Shown: in pieces, positions 48,648-56,176 of the stretch
Layout: every line of letters begins with the position of its first letter
How positions within the stretch are numbered: the stretch's first letter is position 1
Assembly: GCF_900111125.1 (NCBI RefSeq)
Contig: NZ_FOGE01000003.1
Location: 310,001-374,000 of the forward strand
Length of the DNA stretch: 64,000 nucleotides
DNA from: Sphingobium sp. YR768
GTDB lineage: Bacteria; Pseudomonadota; Alphaproteobacteria; Sphingomonadales; Sphingomonadaceae
Direction of reading: 5' to 3'
Notes under the pieces: generated by a model
Told to the model about the DNA's origin: nothing
What the model saw: only the letters and a program-made list of their open reading frames with translations
Database searches by the model: none
Made by a program: the position numbers and the translations under genes

Positions 48648-48675
48648 CATATAAAGAATTCTTTATATACGTCAA
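48648..48675 (-). promoter_or_regulatory. Promoter and 20-bp palindromic operator of the methionine operon
   Basis: Minus strand: TTGACG (48675-48670), a 16-base spacer, TATATG (48653-48648). The perfect palindrome ATATAAAGAATTCTTTATAT (48649-48668) fills the spacer and most of the -10, the ideal position for repression by the ArsR-type protein whose gene starts right behind it. The first usable ATGs lie 3 and 9 bases after the -10, so the message may be leaderless. Confidence 0.75.
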
Positions 48676-48867
48676 TGCCAGTGAATTTTCCGTGCATTTT
48701 TCATCCATGATCCGGCAAAACGGCGGCAACCCAACCTTTCAGCTTTATGAATGGGATTGCCTTGCTCTTTCCAAAGCATTAGGAATCAAAGGGCAGGCGC
48801 AATGGGGGGTGAGCTTTTCTCCGAGAGTGGTCTGCATTTTGTTTTTCTCAGAGAGGGGTTTTAACCC

Positions 48868-49083
48868 ATGACCAAGTCGATTGCTCTTTCGCTCGTTCTC
48901 GCTGCTTCGCTCGGCCTGGCTGCTTGCTCGGGTGGCCATGAAAACGCCGCCAACAACGCTGCCAACGCTGCTGAGAACGCTTCGAACGCTGCCGACAACG
49001 CCATGAACGCTGCGCTGAACGCCGCCGACAACGCCGCTAACGCTGCGTCGAACGCGACCAACAACGCCGCGAACGCGATGTAA
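48868..49083 (+). CDS. Small Asn/Ala-repeat lipoprotein
   Basis: A 71-residue lipoprotein precursor with lipobox LAAC (Cys20). The mature 51 residues consist almost only of repeats such as NAADNA, NAANNA, NAAENA and NAASNA, giving an amphipathic, probably helical rod, as in Lpp- or entericidin-like small lipoproteins. Such proteins coat the outer membrane inner face. GAGAGGGG lies before the ATG and a clear terminator follows, implying a short, abundant monocistronic message. Confidence 0.8.
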   Translation: MTKSIALSLVLAASLGLAACSGGHENAANNAANAAENASNAADNAMNAALNAADNAANAASNATNNAANAM

Positions 49084-49107
49084 TTTTCGCTTCTTGCGAA
49101 ATATTCG

Positions 49108-49148
49108 AAAGGGGTCGCACCGGCAACGGCGCGGCCCCTTTCTTTTTG
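49108..49148 (+). terminator. Terminator of the Asn/Ala-repeat lipoprotein gene
   Basis: AAAGGGGTCGC (49108-49118) pairs with GCGGCCCCTTT (49131-49141, one G-U pair), followed by CTTTTT. Confidence 0.85.
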
Positions 49149-49168
49149 GCCCCTCTTCCCGGAAGACC

Positions 49169-49432
49169 ATGCCCATGAAGCGGATCACCCTGCCCCTGAT
49201 GGCTGCATTGATGCCTATACTGATGCTGGGCGCTTGCGGCGGTTCCGGCGATCAGGATGGCGTTGGCGGCGTCAGCGCCGGGGAGGCAAGAGCGCTCAAC
49301 GAAGCCGCCGCTCGTCTGGATGCGCAGGCCGGCGCCGCACAAAGCGACGATGCCGGACTGAACCCCGCCGCGACAGCCGCCGCGCGCGCGGACCGGAACC
49401 GCGTCCCGCCCCAGCCTGCTCCCCGCCCCTGA
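49169..49432 (+). CDS. Small lipoprotein, hypothetical
   Basis: An 87-residue lipoprotein precursor. MPMKRITLPLMAALMPILMLGACGG has a hydrophobic core and the lipobox LGAC. The rest is low-complexity (Gly/Ala/Asp/Pro) with SAGEARALNEAAARLDAQAGAAQ as a helical stretch. GGAAG lies just before the ATG. No family is recognised. It follows the repeat lipoprotein after its terminator. Confidence 0.6.
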   Translation: MPMKRITLPLMAALMPILMLGACGGSGDQDGVGGVSAGEARALNEAAARLDAQAGAAQSDDAGLNPAATAAARADRNRVPPQPAPRP

Positions 49433-49446
49433 TCGACGCAGGCATG

Positions 49447-49480
49447 AAAAAAGGCCGCCCCTTGCGGAGCGGCCCTCTTC
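49447..49480 (-). terminator. Terminator of the glycine-zipper gene (minus strand)
   Basis: On the minus strand GGCCGC (49474-49469) pairs with GCGGCC (49458-49453), followed by TTTTTT. It lies 21 bases beyond the stop at 49502; on the plus strand it could also stop the small lipoprotein transcript. Confidence 0.8.
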
Positions 49481-49501
49481 CCTTGCGCGACCCTTGTCGG
49501 A

Positions 49502-49927
49502 TCAGCAATTGCGATCGATCGCCCGACCGGCCAGCGCACCCACGCCAGCGCCCACGATGGCGCCGGTCGTGCCGTCACCACGGCGACCATAGCGGCCAGA
49601 ACCCTTGCCGATTTCATTACCCAGCAGGCCACCGGCGATTGCACCGATGATGGTGCCGCCCGTGCCATTGTCCCGGCAGCGATAACCGCCACGATAGCCG
49701 CGATAGCGATCACCACGATAGCCACGGTCGTAACCGCCGCGATAATAATCGCCGCGATAGCCACGATCATAACCACGATAACCCCGGTCATATCCGCCGC
49801 GATAATAGTCGCCCCGATCATATCCACGATAATGATCGCGCGCCTGCGCAGGGGCCGCCGAAACGGCCAGCGATGCCACGCCCATGGCCAGGGCGGCTCC
49901 CATATTCACAAGAAACTTCATCTTCAT
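49502..49927 (-). CDS. Glycine-zipper 2TM domain protein with YRG/YDRG repeats
   Basis: A 141-residue exported protein. A signal peptide (about 1-29, ending APAQA) is followed by about 60 residues of Tyr/Arg/Gly/Asp repeats (RGYDRGDYYRGGYDRG and variants). The last 55 residues contain two glycine-zipper helices, GTIIGAIAGGLLGNEIGKG and AIVGAGVGALAGRAID, the Rick_17kDa/glycine-zipper fold of outer-membrane-associated antigens. The ATG at 49927 follows GAGGAGCAGAGCC. It may stabilise the envelope; the function is unproven. Confidence 0.85.
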   Translation of the reverse strand: MKMKFLVNMGAALAMGVASLAVSAAPAQARDHYRGYDRGDYYRGGYDRGYRGYDRGYRGDYYRGGYDRGYRGDRYRGYRGGYRCRDNGTGGTIIGAIAGGLLGNEIGKGSGRYGRRGDGTTGAIVGAGVGALAGRAIDRNC

Positions 49928-50104
49928 GGCTCTGCTCCTCAATTGCCATCCTCTTGGGCGGCCGTTGAAAAAGAACGGGATTGCCCTTCGATTGACGCCC
50001 TTATGCCGGAGTCGCGTTGAGCCGAGCCTGAATGGGGGTGACAGCCAGCGTTCAGGTGCGCGCCACCCGTCACTGTTCTGCTGCGCCCTGCCGGATAATC
50101 CCCT

Positions 50105-51112
50105 ATGGCCGGTGCGATGCAGCGAATCCTGATTGTCCTGGCCCTTGCGATTTTGCTGCTGCCCGCGCCGCATCCGGGGAAGCCCGAAAGTGTGCAGGCC
50201 GGCGCCCTGCTGGTGCGGGCGCAGCCCTTGCCACTCAGCAGCGTCGATGCCGCACTCCGCCATGTGGGGGCACTCGACTATCTGGGCGGCTGGGCGCTGG
50301 AGAGCGCCAACCCCGGCTTTGGCGGCATTTCCGCCCTGCTGGTAGCGCCGCCGGGCGACGTGCTGGGCCTCAGCGATTCAGGCATATTGATGGGTTTCCA
50401 TGTGGGGCCCGGCGAAGCTGCCCGCCGCCCCTTCATCGCCCCGCTGCCGATCCGCGCGCAGGATCGCTATCGCCCCTGGTGGGCCTGGGATTCGGAATCG
50501 CTGGCGCATGATCCCGTCAGCGATCGCTACTGGGTTGGCTTCGAACTGCAACAGGCGGTGTGCCGCTATGGCCCCGGCTTCGCGCGGGTGGAGGCGTGCC
50601 GCACCTGGCCGGAAATCATGGCCTGGCCCAAGACCGGATCGATCGAATCGCTCGCCCGCCTGCCCGACGGCCGCTTTCTGGTGATCGGCGAAATGGGGAT
50701 GACCGCCGATGGCAAGCATGACAGCCTGCTCTTCGCTGGCGATCCGGCGGAAAAGGACACGCCCGATCCGATCCACCTGCGCTACACCCCGCCCAAGGGC
50801 TATCGCCCGACCGACGCCGTGGCGATTGACGCGCATCATCTGCTGGTGCTGAACCGGCGGCTGACGCTGGAGGATCTGTTCACCGCGACCATCGCGATCG
50901 TCGAGCTGCCTGATCGGTTGACGCCGGGAACGGAACTCAAAGCCCGCACCCTCGCCCGGCTGGCGCCGCCGCTGCTCGCCGACAATTTCGAAGGCATCGC
51001 CGTCACGCGCGAGGCAGGCCGCACGATCATCTGGGTCGTGTCCGACGACAATCACGAATTCTTCCAGCGCACCCTGCTGCTGAAATTCGGGTTGCCGGAC
51101 GGGGAGTTGTAA
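50105..51112 (+). CDS. Phytase-like esterase domain protein
   Basis: A 335-residue exported protein with an N-terminal signal (RILIVLALAILLLPAP). The body shows beta-propeller-like repeats of the 'esterase-like activity of phytase' family: NPGFGGISALLVAPPGDVLGLSDSG, WAWDSESLAHDPVSDRYWVGFE, GSIESLARLPDGRFLVIGE and LADNFEGIAVTREAGRTIIWVVSDDN. The activity of this group (phosphatase or esterase) is poorly known. It is divergent from the glycine-zipper gene. Confidence 0.85.
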   Translation: MAGAMQRILIVLALAILLLPAPHPGKPESVQAGALLVRAQPLPLSSVDAALRHVGALDYLGGWALESANPGFGGISALLVAPPGDVLGLSDSGILMGFHVGPGEAARRPFIAPLPIRAQDRYRPWWAWDSESLAHDPVSDRYWVGFELQQAVCRYGPGFARVEACRTWPEIMAWPKTGSIESLARLPDGRFLVIGEMGMTADGKHDSLLFAGDPAEKDTPDPIHLRYTPPKGYRPTDAVAIDAHHLLVLNRRLTLEDLFTATIAIVELPDRLTPGTELKARTLARLAPPLLADNFEGIAVTREAGRTIIWVVSDDNHEFFQRTLLLKFGLPDGEL

Positions 51113-51172
51113 GGGTCGGGCCTGTCAGGCAGCAGCCGTCGGCCCAGCCATTCTTCAAAAAACAGCACACAC

Positions 51173-51202
51173 GCAAAAAAGCGGCCCGGTGAGGGGCCGC
51201 TC
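51173..51202 (-). terminator. Terminator of rpmB (minus strand)
   Basis: On the minus strand GCGGCCC and GGGCCGC (51200-51181) enclose a 6-nt loop and are followed by TTTTTT (51180-51175). Confidence 0.9.
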
Positions 51203-51228
51203 CTTATGCCGAAACGAATCGAGGCGAA

Positions 51229-51522
51229 TCAGGCTGCTACGGCAGCCTTCTTCTTGACGATGTCGCGCTTCAGGCGACGGGCCTTCAGCGACAGCTTGTC
51301 GTCGCTGGTCTTGACCAGCCAGTTGTCCAGGCCGCCATTATGTTCGACCGAACGCAGACCATGGGTCGACACGCGCAGCTTCACGCTGGTTTCCAGCGTT
51401 TCGGAGAGCAGCGATACGTTCTGCAGGTTCGGCAGGAACACTCGCTTGGTCTTGTTATTGGCGTGGGAAACATTGTGACCCACCTGGCGACCCTTACCGG
51501 TCAGCTCGCAAATGCGCGACAT
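51229..51522 (-). CDS. rpmB: 50S ribosomal protein L28
   Basis: A 97-residue L28: [27 protein letters not shown], then [41 protein letters not shown], with a basic C-terminal tail ending VKKKAAVAA. The alphaproteobacterial length (about 97) fits. The ATG at 51522 is chosen over an ATG two codons upstream because of the conserved N-terminus. It stands alone, without the usual rpmG partner, with its own promoter and terminator. Confidence 0.96.
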   Translation of the reverse strand: MSRICELTGKGRQVGHNVSHANNKTKRVFLPNLQNVSLLSETLETSVKLRVSTHGLRSVEHNGGLDNWLVKTSDDKLSLKARRLKRDIVKKKAAVAA

Positions 51523-51565
51523 AGTCAATCAACCTTTGAAAATCGGGTTCGTTCGGAAAGCCGCG

Positions 51566-51594
51566 CCGATAACGGGATTCGGCCATCGCGTCAA
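51566..51594 (-). promoter_or_regulatory. Candidate rpmB promoter
   Basis: Minus strand: TTGACG (51594-51589), 17-base spacer, TATCGG (51571-51566). The leader would be about 37 nt. This is the clearest of the ribosomal-protein promoters here. Confidence 0.65.
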
Positions 51595-51654
51595 CCCGGG
51601 AAACCCTTTTGCCGGGGAGTGCGTTGGAGCGCTGTTAACCCATAGGAGGGCGAA

Positions 51655-51876
51655 ATGCGACTCATTGGTGGCTTGCTGATCATTGTTCTGATTGTTTTGG
51701 CCGGCGGTATCGCCACCGGCTTCATCGACCTGCAAAAGACGCAGGACGGGCGCCTGCCCGAAATCGCCGTGAAGGAAGGCGCGCTCCCCAAATATGAGGC
51801 GAACGTCGCCAAGGTGGAGGTCGGCACCCGTAACGAAACCGTGGCCGTGCCCACGGTGGACGTGAAGAAGCCCTAA
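51655..51876 (+). CDS. Small membrane-anchored hypothetical protein
   Basis: A 73-residue protein: an N-terminal helix (RLIGGLLIIVLIVLAGGIATGF) followed by a polar tail (DLQKTQDGRLPEIAVKEGALPKYEANVAKVEVG). It could be a signal-anchor or cleaved. TAGGAGGGCGAA before the ATG is a strong ribosome-binding site. I recognise no family. It is divergent from rpmB and ends where the second MITE-like element begins. Confidence 0.7.
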   Translation: MRLIGGLLIIVLIVLAGGIATGFIDLQKTQDGRLPEIAVKEGALPKYEANVAKVEVGTRNETVAVPTVDVKKP

Positions 51877-52037
51877 GAGAGTGTTTGAGAATGGTGCGGT
51901 TGAGGGCTGGCGAGAGATTTTGCGCGCTGGCGAGGAGTGATCGAAACCGCGATGCTGGGACATCGTGGTGAGATCGCGACGCCGCCAACGTGCAAAAGCA
52001 CCGCCAGACCGACCCGCATCCGTTCTCAAACGCTCTC
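51877..52037. mobile_element. MITE-like long inverted-repeat element B
   Basis: A 161-bp non-coding block bounded by GAGAGTGTTTGAGAATGG (from 51877) and CCGTTCTCAAACGCTCTC (ending 52037), with further inner arms (GGCTGGCGAGAGATTTTGCG against GTGCAAAAGCACCGCCAGAC) giving one long imperfect hairpin. It begins at the base after the stop codon of the preceding gene. Element A at 9454 has the same kind of terminus and position. No protein is encoded. Confidence 0.7.
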
Positions 52038-52079
52038 CAACTTCCTTCCGCGCGCATGATCCTGTAACGGGCGGGGCTT

Positions 52080-52538
52080 ATGGCTTCGCCCTTTCCTCTG
52101 CCAGCGCCCATGCGTCGCGCCCTTGATCTTGCCCATGCGGCACAGGCGGCGGGCGAAGTGCCGATCGGCGCCGTCGTGACGAAGGATGGCGTCGTCATCG
52201 GCGAGGGCGAGAATCGCAACCGACGCGACAATGATCCCACCGCCCATGCCGAAATCGTCGCCATGCGGGCTGCGGCGGCACATCTGCACGACTACCGGCT
52301 GACCGGCTGCGACCTGTGGGTCACGCTGGAACCCTGCCCGATGTGTGCAGGCGCCATTTCCCATGCCCGTATCGCTCGCCTCTATTATGCCGTGGGCGAT
52401 GCGAAGGGTGGCGCGATCGAACAGGGGCCGCGCCTTTTCGCCCAGCCGCAATGCCTGCATCGCCCTGAAGTCTATGGCGGGCTGGCAGAAGCGGAAGCCT
52501 CAGCGCTGCTGCGTGACTTTTTTGCCGTCCGGCGCTGA
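52080..52538 (+). CDS. tadA: tRNA-specific adenosine deaminase
   Basis: A 152-residue zinc deaminase that makes inosine at the wobble base of tRNA-Arg(ACG). H56-A-E58 (zinc ligand and catalytic Glu) and C86-P-M-C89 in LEPCPMCAGA are intact, and GAVVTKDGVVIGEGENRNRRDNDPTAHAE is typical. The start at 52080 gives the usual length; an ATG at 52110 is an alternative. Its last 39 bases overlap the 3' end of the convergent membrane-protein gene. Confidence 0.95.
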   Translation: MASPFPLPAPMRRALDLAHAAQAAGEVPIGAVVTKDGVVIGEGENRNRRDNDPTAHAEIVAMRAAAAHLHDYRLTGCDLWVTLEPCPMCAGAISHARIARLYYAVGDAKGGAIEQGPRLFAQPQCLHRPEVYGGLAEAEASALLRDFFAVRR

Positions 52539-54398
52539 ATAATCTATTCGGTAGAGCTGATAGGGCAACGTCATCGCCGTCTCCAGCTTCACCGGGATCA
52601 GCCAGTCGGGCCGCTTGTCGCGCATCAGATCGGCATAGAAGCCGCCCGGACTGCGCGACTGATAGATGGTGCCTTCGGGGAACCAGGGGCAGACCAGCAG
52701 ATAGGTCGCATGATGCTTCGCCGCGATCGCGCGGAAATCGCGCGTCGGCCCGTCAAAGGCGTGGTGGATGTCCAGGATCGTCGCGCCGTTGCGATGATAG
52801 GGACCGGCTAACGCGCTATGATGCGTCGTGGCGATCAGGCGCGGCCCCAGATCGACCAAAGTGAAGATGGTGGCCGGCGGCAACTGATCCAGCACCGCCA
52901 GCGCCGGCAATGTGCGGCACCGGCCATTGGCCTTCTTGATATTGTCGGTGCGGGCGATGGCCGACGGGCGCCAGGGCTTGGGCTTCGTACCCGTCGCCGC
53001 CTGCCACAACGTCACGATCTGCGGATAAAGCGGATAGGCAAAGGCGATGGCGGCGAGCAGCGCCACCCCGCCCCCGGCGGCGATTTTCACCCGGCGCTTG
53101 CCGGTCAGGATCGCGGCGACCAGTCGATGCGCGGCCCAGGCGGCCGGCGGGATCGCCATCAACTGCGCCGCCGGCCCCGCACGCAACTGCCAGAAAAGCA
53201 GGGCGGTGGAAAAGACCATCATCAGTCCCACCGTCGCCCAGGCCCACAGCCGCTCCGTGTCGCGCCGGGCATCCCATAGCGCCCAGAACAGGCCGATCAG
53301 CCCCGCCACCGGCACCGCCATCAGCGGCACCACCAGACTCTGCGCCTGCACCGTGATCGGCTTGGCCTCACGGATATTGGCGAGCCACAGGCGCTGGAGT
53401 TCGGGCGAAATCTGATAGGGGGTCAGGCATTGCGGCCAGTTCAGGTAGAAGAAGACGGCGACCGCTCCGCCCACGATCGCGCCTGCCGCCATCCGCACCG
53501 GCCATCCGCGCAGGGGCGCGATCGACAGGATCACCATGCCCGCACCCGCCGCGCCGAACACCGCCACCCAGATGGGCGAGAGAGCGTCGCACACCATGGC
53601 CCGATTGGCGTAGCTGGCGAACAGCACATACAGAATCGACGTCGCCCCTGCGAGGCTCAGGCCATAGGGCAGCATCCGCCGCTCCGCGCCCGGCCGGAAG
53701 ACCCAGCGTAGCGCGATCAGCGCGCCACCAGCCGCCAGATAGACGATCATCTCCATGCCGATGGCGATCGACAATGCGCTGCTGATCCCCGCGATCAGGC
53801 CGCCCCGCCCCCGGTTCGTGTCGATCACCCCCGCCAGCGTCGTCACCGCCAGCGCCAGTTGCCAGCCATGATGGTCGATCCGCATCGGCGCATACATGCC
53901 CAGCGCCATCTGTGCGGCCAGCGGCGCCAGCGCCGCCAGGAACCAGCCATTCGGCCCCGCCAGCCGCCGCCCGATGAAGCCGAGCGAGAGCATCAGGAGC
54001 AACAGCGGCAGCAACGGCGCGATGCCGCAGGCCAGCCGGTCGGCCAGACCCTGATCGACGAACGCGCGAAAGAACAGGATCAGGCCCGCGATCGGGATAT
54101 CCACCAGCCGCGACCAGTGGATATTCGCGCCGCCCGGCGGATCGAGTCGATATTGGCGCAGATCGTACCAGCCCTGCCCGGCCAGCCAGTCCTTCACCTG
54201 CACATAGCGGATATTGTCGTCGGTATCGCTCAGCACCAGCCAGTGGATCGCCGCCCAGCGCGTCATCACCATCGACACGGCGATGATGACCCAGATCAGG
54301 AAGGTCAGCCATTTCCAGTGCCGCTGGACATAAGCGGTCAGGATCGGCATCCAATGGCGGATGCGGGCGCGCAAGGTATCACCGCTAGGCAAGGTCAT
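52500..54398 (-). CDS. GT-C-like polytopic membrane protein (STT3/AglB-like N-terminus)
   Basis: A 632-residue protein with about twelve membrane helices in residues 30-470 and a soluble C-terminal part. The first periplasmic loop contains SDTDDNIRYVQVKDW (57-71) with an Asp-rich motif in the position of the catalytic DxD of GT-C glycosyltransferases and STT3 oligosaccharyltransferases; YAPMRIDHHGWQL (around 170) is a second typical loop. No WWDYG motif is visible. It may transfer a lipid-linked sugar; the acceptor is unknown. gtrA is divergent next door. Confidence 0.7.
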   Translation of the reverse strand: MTLPSGDTLRARIRHWMPILTAYVQRHWKWLTFLIWVIIAVSMVMTRWAAIHWLVLSDTDDNIRYVQVKDWLAGQGWYDLRQYRLDPPGGANIHWSRLVDIPIAGLILFFRAFVDQGLADRLACGIAPLLPLLLLMLSLGFIGRRLAGPNGWFLAALAPLAAQMALGMYAPMRIDHHGWQLALAVTTLAGVIDTNRGRGGLIAGISSALSIAIGMEMIVYLAAGGALIALRWVFRPGAERRMLPYGLSLAGATSILYVLFASYANRAMVCDALSPIWVAVFGAAGAGMVILSIAPLRGWPVRMAAGAIVGGAVAVFFYLNWPQCLTPYQISPELQRLWLANIREAKPITVQAQSLVVPLMAVPVAGLIGLFWALWDARRDTERLWAWATVGLMMVFSTALLFWQLRAGPAAQLMAIPPAAWAAHRLVAAILTGKRRVKIAAGGGVALLAAIAFAYPLYPQIVTLWQAATGTKPKPWRPSAIARTDNIKKANGRCRTLPALAVLDQLPPATIFTLVDLGPRLIATTHHSALAGPYHRNGATILDIHHAFDGPTRDFRAIAAKHHATYLLVCPWFPEGTIYQSRSPGGFYADLMRDKRPDWLIPVKLETAMTLPYQLYRIDYSAPDGKKVTQQR

Positions 54399-54471
54399 TC
54401 GCGTCGCCTAGAGGGATTTCGATTGAAATGGAACATTTCACGGCTCGGAAATCCCGGCCAACAGAAAGCCG

Positions 54472-54504
54472 GACGGCAATTTTGCTTCCGACAAAATTGC
54501 CGTC
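54472..54504. other. Perfect 13-bp hairpin upstream of gtrA
   Basis: GACGGCAATTTTG (54472-54484) pairs with CAAAATTGCCGTC (54492-54504) around a 7-nt loop. It lies 35 bases before the gtrA start, in the divergent region between the two envelope genes. It could be an operator or a leader hairpin. Confidence 0.55.
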
Positions 54505-54538
54505 TATGGCTCAGCATCAAAGCGCAACCGGGGCCGTC

Positions 54539-54955
54539 ATGAAATATCTGTCACGTCTATATGCAGAGCATGGCGCGCTGTTCTGGCAGATCGTCCGCTA
54601 TGGCGTGACCGGCCTGTTCGTCACCGCCTGTCAGGCGGCGATCTACTGGGCATTGGCCGCACCGGTCGGGCTGCATCCCCAACTGGCCAATTTCATCGGC
54701 TATGTCGCGGCGGTCGCGATCGGCTATGCCAGCCATAGCGCCTTCACCTTTCGCGGCCATGGCACCGGCGGCGGCCATGCGACACGCGGCGTCCGCTTCG
54801 TCGCCGTCTCGCTGATCAGCTATGCGATCAATGCCCTGTGGGTCTATCTGTGCGTCACCCATATGCACTGGCCCGAATGGTCGCCGATCCCGGCGATGAT
54901 CTTCGTGACGCCGCTCATCGTCTTCGGCCTCAACCGCCAATGGGTATTCCGCTAA
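54539..54955 (+). CDS. GtrA family membrane protein
   Basis: A 138-residue protein with four membrane helices: FWQIVRYGVTGLFVTACQAAIYWAL, ANFIGYVAAVAIGYASHSAFTFRGHG (the GtrA signature), VRFVAVSLISYAINALWVYL and MIFVTPLIVFGLNRQWVFR. GtrA proteins are thought to flip undecaprenyl-phosphate-linked sugars for glycosylation of surface polymers. The ATG at 54539 has GGGG before it; ATGs at 54428 and 54506 would run through the hairpin. It may supply substrate to the adjacent GT-C-like protein. Confidence 0.87.
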   Translation: MKYLSRLYAEHGALFWQIVRYGVTGLFVTACQAAIYWALAAPVGLHPQLANFIGYVAAVAIGYASHSAFTFRGHGTGGGHATRGVRFVAVSLISYAINALWVYLCVTHMHWPEWSPIPAMIFVTPLIVFGLNRQWVFR

Positions 54956-54982
54956 AGGCGGGGTAGCAAACCGAGCATATCG

Positions 54983-55068
54983 CGTCATGCCAGCGAAAGC
55001 TGGCATCTCACTTCTTCGGACAATGCGCTTGAAAGAGAAAAGAGATCCCAGCTTGCGCTGGGATGACG
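54983..55068. repeat. GTCATCCCAGC-family repeat, long form
   Basis: Hairpin CGTCATGCCAGC-GAAA-GCTGGCATCTC at the left and GAGATCCCAGC-TTGC-GCTGGGATGACG at the right, together forming outer inverted arms. It lies between convergent gtrA and the araC-type gene. Confidence 0.75.
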
Positions 55069-55093
55069 GCGCGATAGGAACCTTGGGTCCCCT

Positions 55094-55999
55094 TCAAATC
55101 GCCAATGCCACCTGCGGCAGTCCCCTTAGCCGCCCCATGTCCCGCTGTGGCGGGGCGCCGAACAGGCGGCGATATTCGCGGCTGAATTGCGAAGGGCTGT
55201 CATAACCGACGCGATAGCCCGCCTCCGCCGCGTCCAGCCGGTCCGCCAGCATCAGCTTGCGCGCTTCCTGCAACCGCAACTGCTTCTGATATTGCAGCGG
55301 CGTCATCGCCGTCGCCCGGCGGAAATGATCGTGGAAGCTCGATATGCTCATGCCCGCCAGCCCCGCCAGATCGGGTCCGCTGAACGGCTCGCGGAAATGC
55401 GCCTTCAGCCAACCTATAGCGCGGGCAATCTGGCCGGTGCGACTTTCCCCGCTGGCGATCGCGCGGATGATGCCGCCATTGGGCCCGGTCATCAGTCGCA
55501 CCAGCAATTCCCGCTCCACCAGCGGCGCGAGCAAAGGCGCGCTCTCCGCCTGGCCCAGCAGCGCCGTCAACCGTGTCGCCGCGTCCAGCAGTTCTGGCGT
55601 GATCGGATGCAGCGACAGCGCGCTCCCCTCCGCCACCGGCGCGACCGGCGGCCCAATTGGCGGCAGGGCGATCGCGATGTCGGACAGCATCGCCGGATCG
55701 AGATAGAGGCAGAAGCAGAGATAGGGCGCGTCATCCTCCGCCTCCGTCACGATGCCGGTGATCGGCAGATCGAGCGAGGCGATCAGATAGCTGGCCGGGC
55801 CATAGGAGAGCAGGCTGTCGCCCAGCATCACCGTCTTGGCCCCCTGCGCGATGATGCACAAAGCGGGTCGTTGCAGCATATGCACAGGCTCGCCGACATG
55901 CGACCAGCGCACCAGCGTCAGGCGCGGGATGGCAGTATCGATAATGCCATCACCATCGGCATATCGGGCAATCTGCTGACCAAGGGCCTGATGCGACAT
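55094..55999 (-). CDS. AraC family transcriptional regulator
   Basis: A 301-residue regulator. The N-terminal AraC_N/cupin-like domain (about 20-170) has PALCIIAQGAKTVMLGDSLLSYGPASYLIASLDLPITG. The C-terminal double helix-turn-helix (about 190-290) has FSGPDLAGLAGMSISSFHDHFRRATAMTPLQYQKQLRLQEARKLM and YRVGYDSPSQFSREYRRLFGAPP. It is divergent from the SDR gene, which it probably controls. This combination (AraC_N with a dehydrogenase) is common in proteobacteria; the inducer is unknown. Confidence 0.92.
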   Translation of the reverse strand: MSHQALGQQIARYADGDGIIDTAIPRLTLVRWSHVGEPVHMLQRPALCIIAQGAKTVMLGDSLLSYGPASYLIASLDLPITGIVTEAEDDAPYLCFCLYLDPAMLSDIAIALPPIGPPVAPVAEGSALSLHPITPELLDAATRLTALLGQAESAPLLAPLVERELLVRLMTGPNGGIIRAIASGESRTGQIARAIGWLKAHFREPFSGPDLAGLAGMSISSFHDHFRRATAMTPLQYQKQLRLQEARKLMLADRLDAAEAGYRVGYDSPSQFSREYRRLFGAPPQRDMGRLRGLPQVALAI

Positions 56000-56176
56000 G
56001 GGGTATTCTCCTTACCCTACTTCTAAGTGAACGCATGGTGCGCGAACAGGGCCGCATCGCCGAAATGGAATATCGTGCAATCCTTCCGCAAGCCTGTTCT
56101 ACCGCTCCAGCCCCATCATGCCGCATTCATGGCCCATCGGATCGACGCTCGATCCGCCGGACAAGGAGACTGAATC

